DNA of 52,895 nucleotides from an uncultured Gammaproteobacteria bacterium (GTDB lineage Bacteria; Pseudomonadota; Gammaproteobacteria; Pseudomonadales; Ketobacteraceae): the NCBI GenBank assembly GCA_913063495.1, contig CAJXXT010000010.1:1-52895 (forward strand), in the 5' to 3' direction. The translations under genes and the position numbers were made by a program. Below are positions 26,432-34,625 of the stretch, piece after piece. Under the pieces are notes generated by a model that saw nothing but the letters and a program-made list of their open reading frames with translations, searched no databases and was not told the DNA's origin. How positions within the stretch are numbered: the stretch's first letter is position 1; each line of letters begins with the position of its first letter.

Positions 26432-27551
26432 TCTGCCGCCTAACCCAAAACAAACAACAACCGAAGGTAACAAAAAGAAAAACCGGAACTATTTGAAATT
26501 CAATATCATTACCCAAGAAAAACAGATAATACGTCAGATAAAACATCAGCAATAAACAAAAAAACAAATTCAACCACAACCGTTTACCAGCCGCATACTG
26601 CACAATATAGCCCAACACAACCCTAGAAGACAATATAAAGCTAATCACGAACATTAAGCTAAAACTCACTTCATATACCAAACATACTATTGATGAGAAC
26701 AGAATCGCCAAGAAAATCTGCAGCAGTAATATACCACCAAAAACTTTCAATCTTGCCTCATCTTCCGCATAAAGTTTTGATTCAAAAAGGAGAAGAGCCT
26801 GGCCTATAAAAAGAGTAAGGAAACCACTGGCGATTTGAATATCCGTATACGCAACCATAACTATACTATCGGAATAATTAAGAATCATCGATTGTGTAAG
26901 TACAAACACCATAAATGATATAGCACCGGAGCCAAACTGATAAGATTGAGCCTTATAAAATATCGAGAAAATAGCTTTCCTATATTTTATAACAATTGAT
27001 ATATCGATTTTTTCATAGAGTGTCAAAATAATTAACAATGATAACAATTCTATTAAAATATCTGGCCTAATACCACCAACCTCAACAATAAAAAACAAAG
27101 ATCCGGAAATACATAACAAAAAATTAACGACTGTATATTTAAATTGCGCCTTCAAATCTTGCCGTGCCACACTCAACGCCAGCCTCAATGTAACAAGAGT
27201 TAATGCGCACGATGCCACTATATAAAAGCCACGATCAAAATAAGTCTCAAAAAAAAGACCTAATACGGACAATGGAACCAACAACAAATATAAAAAATCT
27301 TCAGAGACATTAACTAATCTATGCCTATTATTGTAATGGTGCACCCTCAATGCAGCCCGACTTCCTAGCTGTAACACAAAACTAACCAATACAACTACAC
27401 TTTGAAAATCCAATATTTTGGGCAGCAATGATTCATCACCATTCAATCTAGCCAAAACGAGACCGACAGAAAAACCTAGCGAGCTCAATATCAACAAAAA
27501 AAAAGCTTTGAATTTTCTTACAAAAAAACTACTGCTATACTTCGCCACCAA
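26421..27551 (-). CDS. wzx: Wzx-like polysaccharide flippase
   Basis: A 376-residue membrane protein with about ten to twelve helices, starting with a basic segment (VRKFKAFFLLILSSLGFSVGLVLA) like MOP-superfamily flippases, and a paired pattern of helices with short basic loops. It is somewhat short for Wzx (usually 400-500). It would move the undecaprenyl-linked unit across the inner membrane. There is no ATG near the start: TTG at 27551 or GTG at 27548 follow GAGG by 9 or 12 bases, three bases after the PhyH gene stop. AT-rich composition is typical of exchanged O-antigen genes. Context is the main evidence. Confidence 0.65.
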   Translation of the reverse strand: MVAKYSSSFFVRKFKAFFLLILSSLGFSVGLVLARLNGDESLLPKILDFQSVVVLVSFVLQLGSRAALRVHHYNNRHRLVNVSEDFLYLLLVPLSVLGLFFETYFDRGFYIVASCALTLVTLRLALSVARQDLKAQFKYTVVNFLLCISGSLFFIVEVGGIRPDILIELLSLLIILTLYEKIDISIVIKYRKAIFSIFYKAQSYQFGSGAISFMVFVLTQSMILNYSDSIVMVAYTDIQIASGFLTLFIGQALLLFESKLYAEDEARLKVFGGILLLQIFLAILFSSIVCLVYEVSFSLMFVISFILSSRVVLGYIVQYAAGKRLWLNLFFCLLLMFYLTYYLFFLGNDIEFQIVPVFLFVTFGCCLFWVRRQNAK

Positions 27552-27554
27552 AAT

Positions 27555-28328
27555 TTACTGCCTCAGTTTTTGAAAGTGAGGGGGTATATCTCCATGCCAA
27601 AAATAGCAAAACAAAACATACCTAACGCCCCCCGAGAGGGGCTTTCCGCGATGCACCCCCTTCGTATCAGCAAAAACCAAACTTCCAGCCTTTCCTATGA
27701 CAGATGAAATCTCACTACCTGTTTCTAATAGATACCGATCTATTTCTTCGTCCGTAAAACGATATTGTCCTGGTTTAAAAACACCTCTGACATAGCACTT
27801 TATCACTTCCCATTTACGTTGAGACCTCTTAACGAATTGAAATGGACCGTTCTCTTCCTCTACATCATTCAAATAACATATAGCTTTAAATTGATGCGTG
27901 ACTGGCGAATCTCGATGCCACCCCCCTCCCGAACCCTTATTATTGTCCTTACAATTGATACGTGCAGCAAGCAACATGCCGGAAGGGGATGTCGTACCTG
28001 TGCAAGCGGCTAAGACATCTCTAAAATATGAGGTTTCATAGAAATTTTGGAATTTTTCATCTATATCATTGATAAAATAAACCCGTTGATCAGCCCCCGC
28101 CTCGTCAACCCATACGTTGCCCCCTCCTCCGTCAATATGAAAATCAATTGCCTCTCGAAACCCTTCGCATTCTTCTTTAGATAAAAAGTCAGGCCTAACA
28201 TATAGCCCTTCCTTTTTCAAAGCCTGTGATTCAACATGAACCTCAGGCTTATTTCCAGCCTTGATAATCCGGAACTTCCTCAACATAAGTTCCGCAATTT
28301 CTTTTAAGATTGAAATTAAAAAAGCCAT
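27555..28328 (-). CDS. Phytanoyl-CoA dioxygenase-like Fe(II)/2-oxoglutarate enzyme, copy 2
   Basis: A 257-residue relative of the protein at 16086-16880, with the same iron site: His-Arg-Asp in GSGGGWHRDS and His in KGVHRG, plus a 2-oxoglutarate Arg in GGVRYVLFCYFW. The region VRPDFLSKEECEGFREAI matches the usual PhyH N-terminal helix. AGGAGG lies six bases before the ATG. It is embedded between the sialyltransferase-like gene and the flippase gene, so it is transcribed with them, and a role in modifying the repeat unit or a nucleotide-linked nonulosonic acid is suggested by position only. Confidence 0.85.
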   Translation of the reverse strand: MAFLISILKEIAELMLRKFRIIKAGNKPEVHVESQALKKEGLYVRPDFLSKEECEGFREAIDFHIDGGGGNVWVDEAGADQRVYFINDIDEKFQNFYETSYFRDVLAACTGTTSPSGMLLAARINCKDNNKGSGGGWHRDSPVTHQFKAICYLNDVEEENGPFQFVKRSQRKWEVIKCYVRGVFKPGQYRFTDEEIDRYLLETGSEISSVIGKAGSLVFADTKGVHRGKPLSGGVRYVLFCYFWHGDIPPHFQKLRQ

Positions 28329-28341
28329 TCTAGCCTCCTAT

Positions 28342-29247
28342 TCAGATTATGTCGCCCACAGCATAATCCTCAAAATACTCAAACAATTTGACAATAACCG
28401 CCTTCCTTTCCATCAAATCGGACTCGTCAGGCCTAAACAAAAAAACCTTTGTTCCTTCATATATTTTGGACATACTAAATACCGCAGTTGAAACAACAGT
28501 TGATATTGTTACCGGATTGATATCAAGCTCTGCCCCTACAAGCTCAATGGGATAATTTAGCCGTTTAATTGTTATAGAAAATCTCTCACCAATCTCCTTT
28601 AAGTTCTCTGAAGCTTCACCTCGATGGGCTATATACACCACCTCATCACCCCCTGAGCACCTCAAGTTATCTAACATTTTCTCAAGCAAACCAAAATATG
28701 CCTCTTTACTACAAATACCCTCTTCAACCAGCTTTCCCCCAACCACAATATTAACGTCTTTTTTCGCATCTACGTTCAAAAACTCCCTTAATGATATAAA
28801 ATCATTTTTAATTCCATTTTTTATTTTGGATGAAAACAAACTAAAACGCGTATATATACTATTTTCATGCTCGTCAAATAGTGTAGCGACACCATCATCG
28901 AACAAAACCACCTTTGCTGTAGGTACTACATACCGGTATGCTTTAAAAACAATTGAATTTGCATCTCCGATAAAAACATGGCTTGCATTTAGAAATGGAA
29001 AAAAAAGCAATGCCAGCCCAACACATACTTTAAAACGATTACTCATATCAAAAGTACTTACAGAATCAATCTCAAACAATTTAATCAACTCTGTAAGTTG
29101 CCTGTCATTTTCCACACTTCCATTTAATCTAACTATAAGATGATAGTTTTGCACATCAAACAATGTTTTATATTCATAAAACTGCAACAGCTGAAATGGT
29201 GAATCAACATAAAATACACTTTTTTTATTTTTGTAAATATTCAACAT
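28342..29247 (-). CDS. Sialyltransferase-like glycosyltransferase (GT52/polysialyltransferase-like)
   Basis: A 301-residue protein resembling GT-B sialyl- and nonulosonyl-transferases. The start VFYVDSPFQLLQFYEY matches the SPxQLL opening of that group; VVLFDDGVATL provides the Asp-Asp-Gly motif carrying the general base; a late TVVSTAVFSMSKIYEG segment supplies the Ser/Thr motif that contacts CMP. The usual His-Pro motif is not clear; IAHRGEA is in the right region. Directly downstream of the pseudaminic acid genes, it is the best candidate to transfer CMP-pseudaminic acid. AAGG precedes the ATG by six bases. Family assignment is tentative. Confidence 0.6.
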   Translation of the reverse strand: MLNIYKNKKSVFYVDSPFQLLQFYEYKTLFDVQNYHLIVRLNGSVENDRQLTELIKLFEIDSVSTFDMSNRFKVCVGLALLFFPFLNASHVFIGDANSIVFKAYRYVVPTAKVVLFDDGVATLFDEHENSIYTRFSLFSSKIKNGIKNDFISLREFLNVDAKKDVNIVVGGKLVEEGICSKEAYFGLLEKMLDNLRCSGGDEVVYIAHRGEASENLKEIGERFSITIKRLNYPIELVGAELDINPVTISTVVSTAVFSMSKIYEGTKVFLFRPDESDLMERKAVIVKLFEYFEDYAVGDII

Positions 29248-29402
29248 TTATAGCCTTCTGTCTAAATTCATCGCAAAACTATCACTTTAAATTGATCCAA
29301 TTCACGCTGCACAATCAGAAAAGGGGAATATGGAGAGTCCATGCAATAGCTATTCATATATCATACTTTCAGGGCCGCATTGATGCGACATCAGATAATA
29401 AG

Positions 29403-30452
29403 TTATATCTTCACATCTTCCATCTTGACTGGTGAAAACGCTTCTATTCGTTTATTTACGCTTACACCTATCAGTTGTTTCAACCATTTAGGCGGCAAAC
29501 CATACCCAGGCCTTACACTCCGAATTGCATCTTGAGTAATAACATCCCCAGCATTTAACGACCTCACGAAATATAAGGATCTTCGAAACTGTACGTTTCC
29601 TTTTTCACTAGACTTTTGTCCATAGTCCACACTTCCCATAGCCTCCCATGCAGTTTTTGTATCTTTACAAAGAGCAGTCAATTCAACGGGTTCTATAGAA
29701 AAGCTATCATCAGGCCCTCCGCCTTTTCGATTAAGCGTAAAATGTTTCTCAATAATAGCAGCCCCTAACCCAATACTTGTTATTGCTGTTGCATTATCAA
29801 TTGTATGATCAGATAGCCCAGTAACCAAACCAAACCTCTCTACCATATCACCAATTGTACGTAAGTTATAATCTCCGGGAGGAGCTGGGTAGCCACTCAC
29901 ACAGTGCAATAATGCCAACTCTCTGCAACCAGCACCTCTCGCCGCATCTACAGCTTCTTGAATCTCTTGCTCATTAGCCATACCAGTGGAAATTATCATT
30001 GGTTTCCCAGTGCTTGCAACATACTCTATCAAGGGTAAGTCAATCGCCTCAAAAGAAGCGATTTTATATGCTGGAGCATTCAAGTCCTCCAAAAGATCTA
30101 CAGCAGTAGTATCAAATGGAGAGCTAAAAATGGTTATACCTAATGATCTAGCATGCTCAAAAAGAGGTTTATGCCATTCCCAGGGGGTATGTGCCTCCTG
30201 ATATAGGTCATATAAAGTCCGGCCATCCCATAATCCCCCCCTTATGCGAAAATCATCTTTATCACAATTTAAAGTAATGGTATCAGGCCTGTATGTTTGA
30301 AGTTTAACTGCATCAGCCCCCGCCCCCTTAGCTCGAGTAATTATGTCCAATGCTTTATCAAGCTCACCATTATGATTAGCCGAAAGCTCTGCAATAATAT
30401 ATGGCTTATACGCTGAACCGATCTTACGCCCATTAATCGTTATCATTTTCAT
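29403..30452 (-). CDS. pseI: Pseudaminic acid synthase
   Basis: A 349-residue NeuB-family enzyme that condenses phosphoenolpyruvate with 6-deoxy-2,4-diacylamino-L-altrose to give pseudaminic acid. It has the TIM-barrel opening YIIAELSANHNG, AVKLQTYRPDTIT, FSSPFD, the catalytic region ISTGMA, LLHCVSGYPAP, GLSDHT and IIEKHFTL, then a C-terminal SAF (antifreeze-like) domain from about residue 280. The GGPDDSFSIEP segment favours PseI over NeuB. ATG 30452 has GGAAGG nine bases upstream. It overlaps the formyltransferase gene end by 20 bases. Confidence 0.93.
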   Translation of the reverse strand: MKMITINGRKIGSAYKPYIIAELSANHNGELDKALDIITRAKGAGADAVKLQTYRPDTITLNCDKDDFRIRGGLWDGRTLYDLYQEAHTPWEWHKPLFEHARSLGITIFSSPFDTTAVDLLEDLNAPAYKIASFEAIDLPLIEYVASTGKPMIISTGMANEQEIQEAVDAARGAGCRELALLHCVSGYPAPPGDYNLRTIGDMVERFGLVTGLSDHTIDNATAITSIGLGAAIIEKHFTLNRKGGGPDDSFSIEPVELTALCKDTKTAWEAMGSVDYGQKSSEKGNVQFRRSLYFVRSLNAGDVITQDAIRSVRPGYGLPPKWLKQLIGVSVNKRIEAFSPVKMEDVKI

Positions 30453-31098
30453 TTGGTTCAACCTTCCTTAATTCAATTGTATATTTATATCCATGCTGAT
30501 AGAAAAAAGCTGGATACCTGTCAGGATCCATGACCCGAATTGTATTAAAAAGCTCTTCCAGTGTTTTTGTAGGATCTATTCGACTATCGCTCGGACTCCG
30601 TTTCCGATAATAAGTTAAACCACTCAGTTTAGACTGTGGCACTCCTACTATATTTGTTTCTGCTAAAACCAACGCCTCATCCATCAAGGACATTTCCGTC
30701 TCAAAAAGCGTCTTATGAATTTCACTATTTAAATGATGCGGCGGGACTTCGAAGCTCTTTTTAGACCAAATTGCTCCTGTGTCAACGCTATCCTCCGCCT
30801 CTAACAGACTTACAGTAACCTCTTCATCACCCTCCAAAAGCCCCCATATGTAAGGACTCCATCCTCGTCCTTCAGGTAAATCGCTAGCATGAATCACTAA
30901 CGAGTGCATATAAAGGTCGCGTAAAGGCTTTGATATAATCTGGCCACATGAAATTAAGAAAAGAATATCGCCACCGACCAACTCACTCTTATCTCTACAC
31001 ATTTTGATTTCATGCGTTGAACTATGTTTGTTTACCCACTGCGATATCCATAGATTAATCGGATGTTCCGCACTGTCGCAAAGGATACTAATTTCCAA
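30433..31098 (-). CDS. Sugar N-formyltransferase-like protein of the pseudaminic acid cluster
   Basis: A 221-residue protein of the methionyl-tRNA/sugar formyltransferase superfamily, predicted to formylate an amino sugar with 10-formyl-tetrahydrofolate. It has the core HASDLPEGRGWSP and the later Asp in EDSVDTGAIW, but the Asn of the canonical Asn-x-His-x-Ser is Val here. No ATG exists near the start; TTG 31098, six bases after GGAGAG, gives MEISILCDSAEHPIN, the expected family N-terminus, whereas TTG 31125 has no site. It lies between pseG and pseI, where an acetyltransferase (PseH) would be expected, suggesting N-formyl at the sugar C4, later C7 of pseudaminic acid. Confidence 0.78.
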   Translation of the reverse strand: MEISILCDSAEHPINLWISQWVNKHSSTHEIKMCRDKSELVGGDILFLISCGQIISKPLRDLYMHSLVIHASDLPEGRGWSPYIWGLLEGDEEVTVSLLEAEDSVDTGAIWSKKSFEVPPHHLNSEIHKTLFETEMSLMDEALVLAETNIVGVPQSKLSGLTYYRKRSPSDSRIDPTKTLEELFNTIRVMDPDRYPAFFYQHGYKYTIELRKVEPNENDND

Positions 31099-32206
31099 AA
31101 CTCTCTCCAAATGCCATTTTTTCAACTACTAACGTTGAACCTATACCGTTTGTTAATTTTGCTGCATTTCTAGAGTAACTGGCTAATTTCCCAGGGTCAT
31201 CTACGATAGTATCGACGATATCTTGAAAATTATTTTTCCAATTAGGGGTTTGAGTGTGACATATGTAGATTACCGCTTTAGCATCATGTAACCCTTGAGA
31301 TATTGACAACTGATTATCGGCCAACGAAAATGCCAATGTCGTTAACCCAAGGCAACAACGCTCCCAAGATGTACTACCTGCTGCACCTATAGCCAAATCA
31401 GTATCAGCCATAATTTTCGCCATATTGGTAACATTTACTAAAACCTCAGTAATCCATGGCATATCCGCAGCTTGATCCCTAACTCTAGCCCGCCAAGGTG
31501 CATTTTCTCCCATCACTACAGATATCCTACAATTTTTTGGAAGATTGCACTTGATCAACCCGTCCAATACCTGCCCTGACATGTCATCTTTATCAATCCC
31601 TCCCATACTGACAAGTACGTTGCGTAACTTGGGGGGGGCCCTGCGCGCCATGCTAAACTCGCGTAGCTCAGCAAATTCAGGTCTCAGAAGAGCAAAACGG
31701 GGACCGATCAAGCATATACAATGCAAAGGGACTAGGTCAGTGTAATCACTCTCTGATCTCCCCAAATTTTGATCTAACAATAGTTCGCAACAATGAGAGC
31801 GATCAGCAATGTCATCAATTACCATTAATCGACACCCCTTTGGCCTCACGACCTCCTCCCAATGCACATCTAAAGCATAATGATCTACGACCAACCAATC
31901 CGGTCTCATTTCTTCCATAATCAAACTAGACTGCTGCGCATCATCTCGCCAGGAACAGCCAAGCCAAGATGAATGAGCAAGACACGAATCATCAATGGAT
32001 GTGTTCAATCCTGCAATATTTGTTGGCAATAAATGAGACTTATAACCTTTACTTTTAATAAAGTCATTAAGATTGCCATTATGGTCACGCATGATAAAAA
32101 AACATTCATGCCCCTCTCTGACAAGGTGATCAGCCAATGTAACACATCGCATGACATGCCCTGTTCCAATCTGTATAGATGCATCTACACGAAAAGCTAC
32201 CAACAT
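31088..32206 (-). CDS. pseG: UDP-6-deoxy-diacylamino-altrose hydrolase
   Basis: A 372-residue MurG-like GT-B fold enzyme that removes UDP from the acylated altrose sugar in pseudaminic acid synthesis. The N-terminus FRVDASIQIGTGHVMRC puts the catalytic His at residue 17, the same number as in Campylobacter PseG, which supports ATG 32206 over the TTG two codons earlier. LVSMGGIDKDD and GAAGSTSWERCCLGLTT form the nucleotide-binding C-domain. It overlaps the SDR gene by ten bases and the formyltransferase gene by eleven. A run of eight C in codons for Ala-Pro-Pro is a possible slippage site. Confidence 0.92.
   Translation of the reverse strand: MLVAFRVDASIQIGTGHVMRCVTLADHLVREGHECFFIMRDHNGNLNDFIKSKGYKSHLLPTNIAGLNTSIDDSCLAHSSWLGCSWRDDAQQSSLIMEEMRPDWLVVDHYALDVHWEEVVRPKGCRLMVIDDIADRSHCCELLLDQNLGRSESDYTDLVPLHCICLIGPRFALLRPEFAELREFSMARRAPPKLRNVLVSMGGIDKDDMSGQVLDGLIKCNLPKNCRISVVMGENAPWRARVRDQAADMPWITEVLVNVTNMAKIMADTDLAIGAAGSTSWERCCLGLTTLAFSLADNQLSISQGLHDAKAVIYICHTQTPNWKNNFQDIVDTIVDDPGKLASYSRNAAKLTNGIGSTLVVEKMAFGESFGN
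31632..31639 (-). repeat. C8 homopolymer inside pseG
   Basis: Eight G on the plus strand, read as C in the pseG codons for ARRAPPK. A single-base slip would truncate PseG in its second half and stop pseudaminic acid synthesis. Confidence 0.55.
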
Positions 32207-32997
32207 GTCCAACCACCATCCACAACTACATTGGCACCGTTCACATAACTTGCAGCGCCTGACATTAAAAATACGACAGGTCCCTTTAACTCATTAGCCA
32301 GCCCAATTCTTTCCATGGGTACTTTTGATGCTAAAATACTCACAAAATCAGAAGCATCCTGTTGGACTTTAAGAGACGGAAATGGGCCTGGTGAAATTGC
32401 GTTAATTCTAATTCCTTCCCGCCCAAATTCGCATGCAGCATATTTTGTCCATTGAATCAAAGCAGCTTTAGCAGCCCCATAAAATGGAGGGTTGGCATTT
32501 TTTTTGTCAGCATAAATGCGCTGATCTGGGCTCACAACCCCATACATAGACGCTACATTTACGACTGAGGCCTCTCCTGTTAACTCGACCGATCTGCGCA
32601 AAGCAGGTAAAGCCGCATTTAATACAGTGTGGCTTGCAATCATTGTAACTTCATAGCTCGCTCTATAGCTATCACCATTAGATGTCTCAACTGCTCCAGA
32701 TACACCCGAGTACGCATTATTGATTAGACCATGCAATGGTTCGTTTCCATATGCATCAAAATATTTTTCCACTGCTTTTGAGTCAGTAATATCAAAGACC
32801 GCCGACTGAGCAGAGAGTCCGTCATTGAGCAATTTTTTCACCAACTCATCTACTTGGGCAAGACTACGGCCATTTACGAGAACTGTCGCTCCAGCCTCAC
32901 ACAGACCGCGTACCATGGATGTGCCGAGGTATCCAGTTGCTCCGGTTATAAGTATGCACTTATCCGTTAGCGTAAATAGATTATTCGATTCAGACAT
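32197..32997 (-). CDS. Short-chain dehydrogenase of the pseudaminic acid cluster
   Basis: A 266-residue classical SDR with the cofactor motif TGATGYLG, NNAYSG at 93-98, the catalytic S150 (VASMYG), Y173 and K177 (FYGAAK), so it should be active. It resembles oxidoreductases such as PtmA of flagellin-glycan clusters, whose exact role is unclear. It is not part of the standard PseB-C-H-G-I-F route, so it may alter a pathway intermediate or finished sugar. The ATG at 32997 fits the SDR start; a longer TTG version overlaps the upstream gene. It is tightly packed between the fusion gene and pseG. Confidence 0.85.
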   Translation of the reverse strand: MSESNNLFTLTDKCILITGATGYLGTSMVRGLCEAGATVLVNGRSLAQVDELVKKLLNDGLSAQSAVFDITDSKAVEKYFDAYGNEPLHGLINNAYSGVSGAVETSNGDSYRASYEVTMIASHTVLNAALPALRRSVELTGEASVVNVASMYGVVSPDQRIYADKKNANPPFYGAAKAALIQWTKYAACEFGREGIRINAISPGPFPSLKVQQDASDFVSILASKVPMERIGLANELKGPVVFLMSGAASYVNGANVVVDGGWTCW

Positions 32998-33005
32998 AAG
33001 TGTAC

Positions 33006-34625
33006 TTATAACCTCCAAAGTGAGGGGTTTAACGTATTTTCACTAAGAATTGGGCGATGTTGTTCAATATGAGCCATCTGGTCAACAGTTAGTGCTGCAA
33101 CATTAAACTTACTCAAGCTATCCATAAGTTGGCTATGGGTTTCAATACCAACAACAACTCCATCAATCCAACTTTTAGCGGCAACATAAGCTAAACATAA
33201 TGATTGAATATCCAAGCCCAAACTATTAGCTTCTTTATCCAGCCAATCAACGACCTTTTTAGGTTCAGTACAATTTGCTTTATTCCAAAGCTCATGCGAC
33301 TTACTTAAAAGTAACCCTTGAAGATAGGTGCTACGCACATGCACAATCAGATTTCGCTTATCACGAGCGTGCTTAATCTTAGGGATCAATTCAAGCCAAC
33401 GGTGATCAAGTAGGTTAAAAGGCAACTGAACAAACGACACCAACTCACTATCCAATACCACCTTTAACTCTTCAGGGCTTTGAACAGACACCCCTACTCG
33501 CTTAATTAAACCTTGATTTCGAAAACCCAAAAGGCAATCGATAACAGCACCACCCCATGCGGTCAAATGAGCTGCCCGATGTAGCATTAATACCTCAAGG
33601 GATTCTTGTTTTAATGCGTAGCATGAGTGGAATATACTTTTCTGAACCGATGCTTTAACAAGCTGCTTGCTACTGTCTTTACTTAATTCATCCAATGGAG
33701 AAAGTTTTGTGACTACACAAACTCGTGATCCCCAGCCCTTCGTCAGAGCTTTACCAACTACGTCTTCACTTTTTCCATATGCACGGGCCGAGTCAATCCA
33801 TTCAACACCATGAATAATCGCCGTTTTTATAATTTCTTCTGCTTCACCTTGACTTGGTATTCCTGATGTATTCGATATACCATAATCCAGCCCTAACTGT
33901 GCAGTACCGAGAATAAATTTCCGCGCAGATCTGCCGGTTGTCGGTTGAGATGATCGCCCCTTTAATCGTTCCACTAATGCCAAAAAACCTACATTTTCTG
34001 GCTCAGCTACCCCCCTAAAAACGGAACTCATATTCAGGTAATCATCAAAAGTATCAACTGTACATCTAAAATGCCCCATATTGAAATTTCTGTAGGCAGT
34101 AAAATAGCTTCTTCCAAAACGATTGATTACCAAAGGAGTTACATGCTCTCGATCATATTGTGAATTGGTTTGTTGATGAGCATATCTAAGATGGCCAAGC
34201 CTAGTTACCTCCGCGGTCAATCCATATGGCAAACCCGACTCATCACCCATACAGCATAAATACCCTTTGTCTTCAACCAAAAAAGCTTCAACCATTTCAT
34301 CTACAAACGCTCCATCTGGAAAAACATTATCTCCAGTAAGGCGAACGACTATTTGATCATCGTCCATTCCACTGAGAGCTTTGACAAAGCGCTCCAATGT
34401 ATTTTCAAGACTCCCTCTGAAATATTCGACCTCACAGCGAGCCAACTCATCGCATAAAGTATCGTCTGATTCTTGATTGGAAGTCACTACTAAAACACGT
34501 CGGCCTGAATTGGCGGCCCTGCGTGCGGCCAGAACAACCAGCGGCAACCCATTTATAGGCAGCAACACCTTTCCCGGCAATCTCGACGAATTCGTTCTTG
34601 CCTGAAGTACAACTGTCACCCCCAT
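33006..34625 (-). CDS. Cytidylyltransferase (SpsF-like) fused to aldo/keto reductase
   Basis: A 539-residue two-domain protein. Residues 1 to about 235 form a CTP-transferase-3/SpsF-type nucleotidyltransferase: VVLQARTNSSRLPGKVL, VVRLTGDNVFPD, and the YDREHVTP region. After a short Arg/Ser/Thr linker (about 233-242) an aldo/keto reductase begins FILGTAQLGLDYG and shows the tetrad Asp and Tyr in WIDSARAYG, Lys in VVTKLS and His in LMLHRA. The cytidylyltransferase probably makes CMP-pseudaminic acid, since no NeuA-type PseF is present. The reductase partner suggests a coupled redox change. It overlaps pseC by ten bases. No frameshift or stop lies at the junction. Confidence 0.88.
   Translation of the reverse strand: MGVTVVLQARTNSSRLPGKVLLPINGLPLVVLAARRAANSGRRVLVVTSNQESDDTLCDELARCEVEYFRGSLENTLERFVKALSGMDDDQIVVRLTGDNVFPDGAFVDEMVEAFLVEDKGYLCCMGDESGLPYGLTAEVTRLGHLRYAHQQTNSQYDREHVTPLVINRFGRSYFTAYRNFNMGHFRCTVDTFDDYLNMSSVFRGVAEPENVGFLALVERLKGRSSQPTTGRSARKFILGTAQLGLDYGISNTSGIPSQGEAEEIIKTAIIHGVEWIDSARAYGKSEDVVGKALTKGWGSRVCVVTKLSPLDELSKDSSKQLVKASVQKSIFHSCYALKQESLEVLMLHRAAHLTAWGGAVIDCLLGFRNQGLIKRVGVSVQSPEELKVVLDSELVSFVQLPFNLLDHRWLELIPKIKHARDKRNLIVHVRSTYLQGLLLSKSHELWNKANCTEPKKVVDWLDKEANSLGLDIQSLCLAYVAAKSWIDGVVVGIETHSQLMDSLSKFNVAALTVDQMAHIEQHRPILSENTLNPSLWRL

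Noticed and set aside
26432..26473. Longer Wzy-like frame starting with TTG inside the flippase gene
   Set aside because: The added residues are encoded by overlapping flippase sequence and lack a ribosome site; ATG 26431 has one.
31099..31125. Longer TTG start for the formyltransferase
   Set aside because: No ribosome site before 31125, whereas GGAGAG precedes TTG 31098 and gives the family N-terminus.
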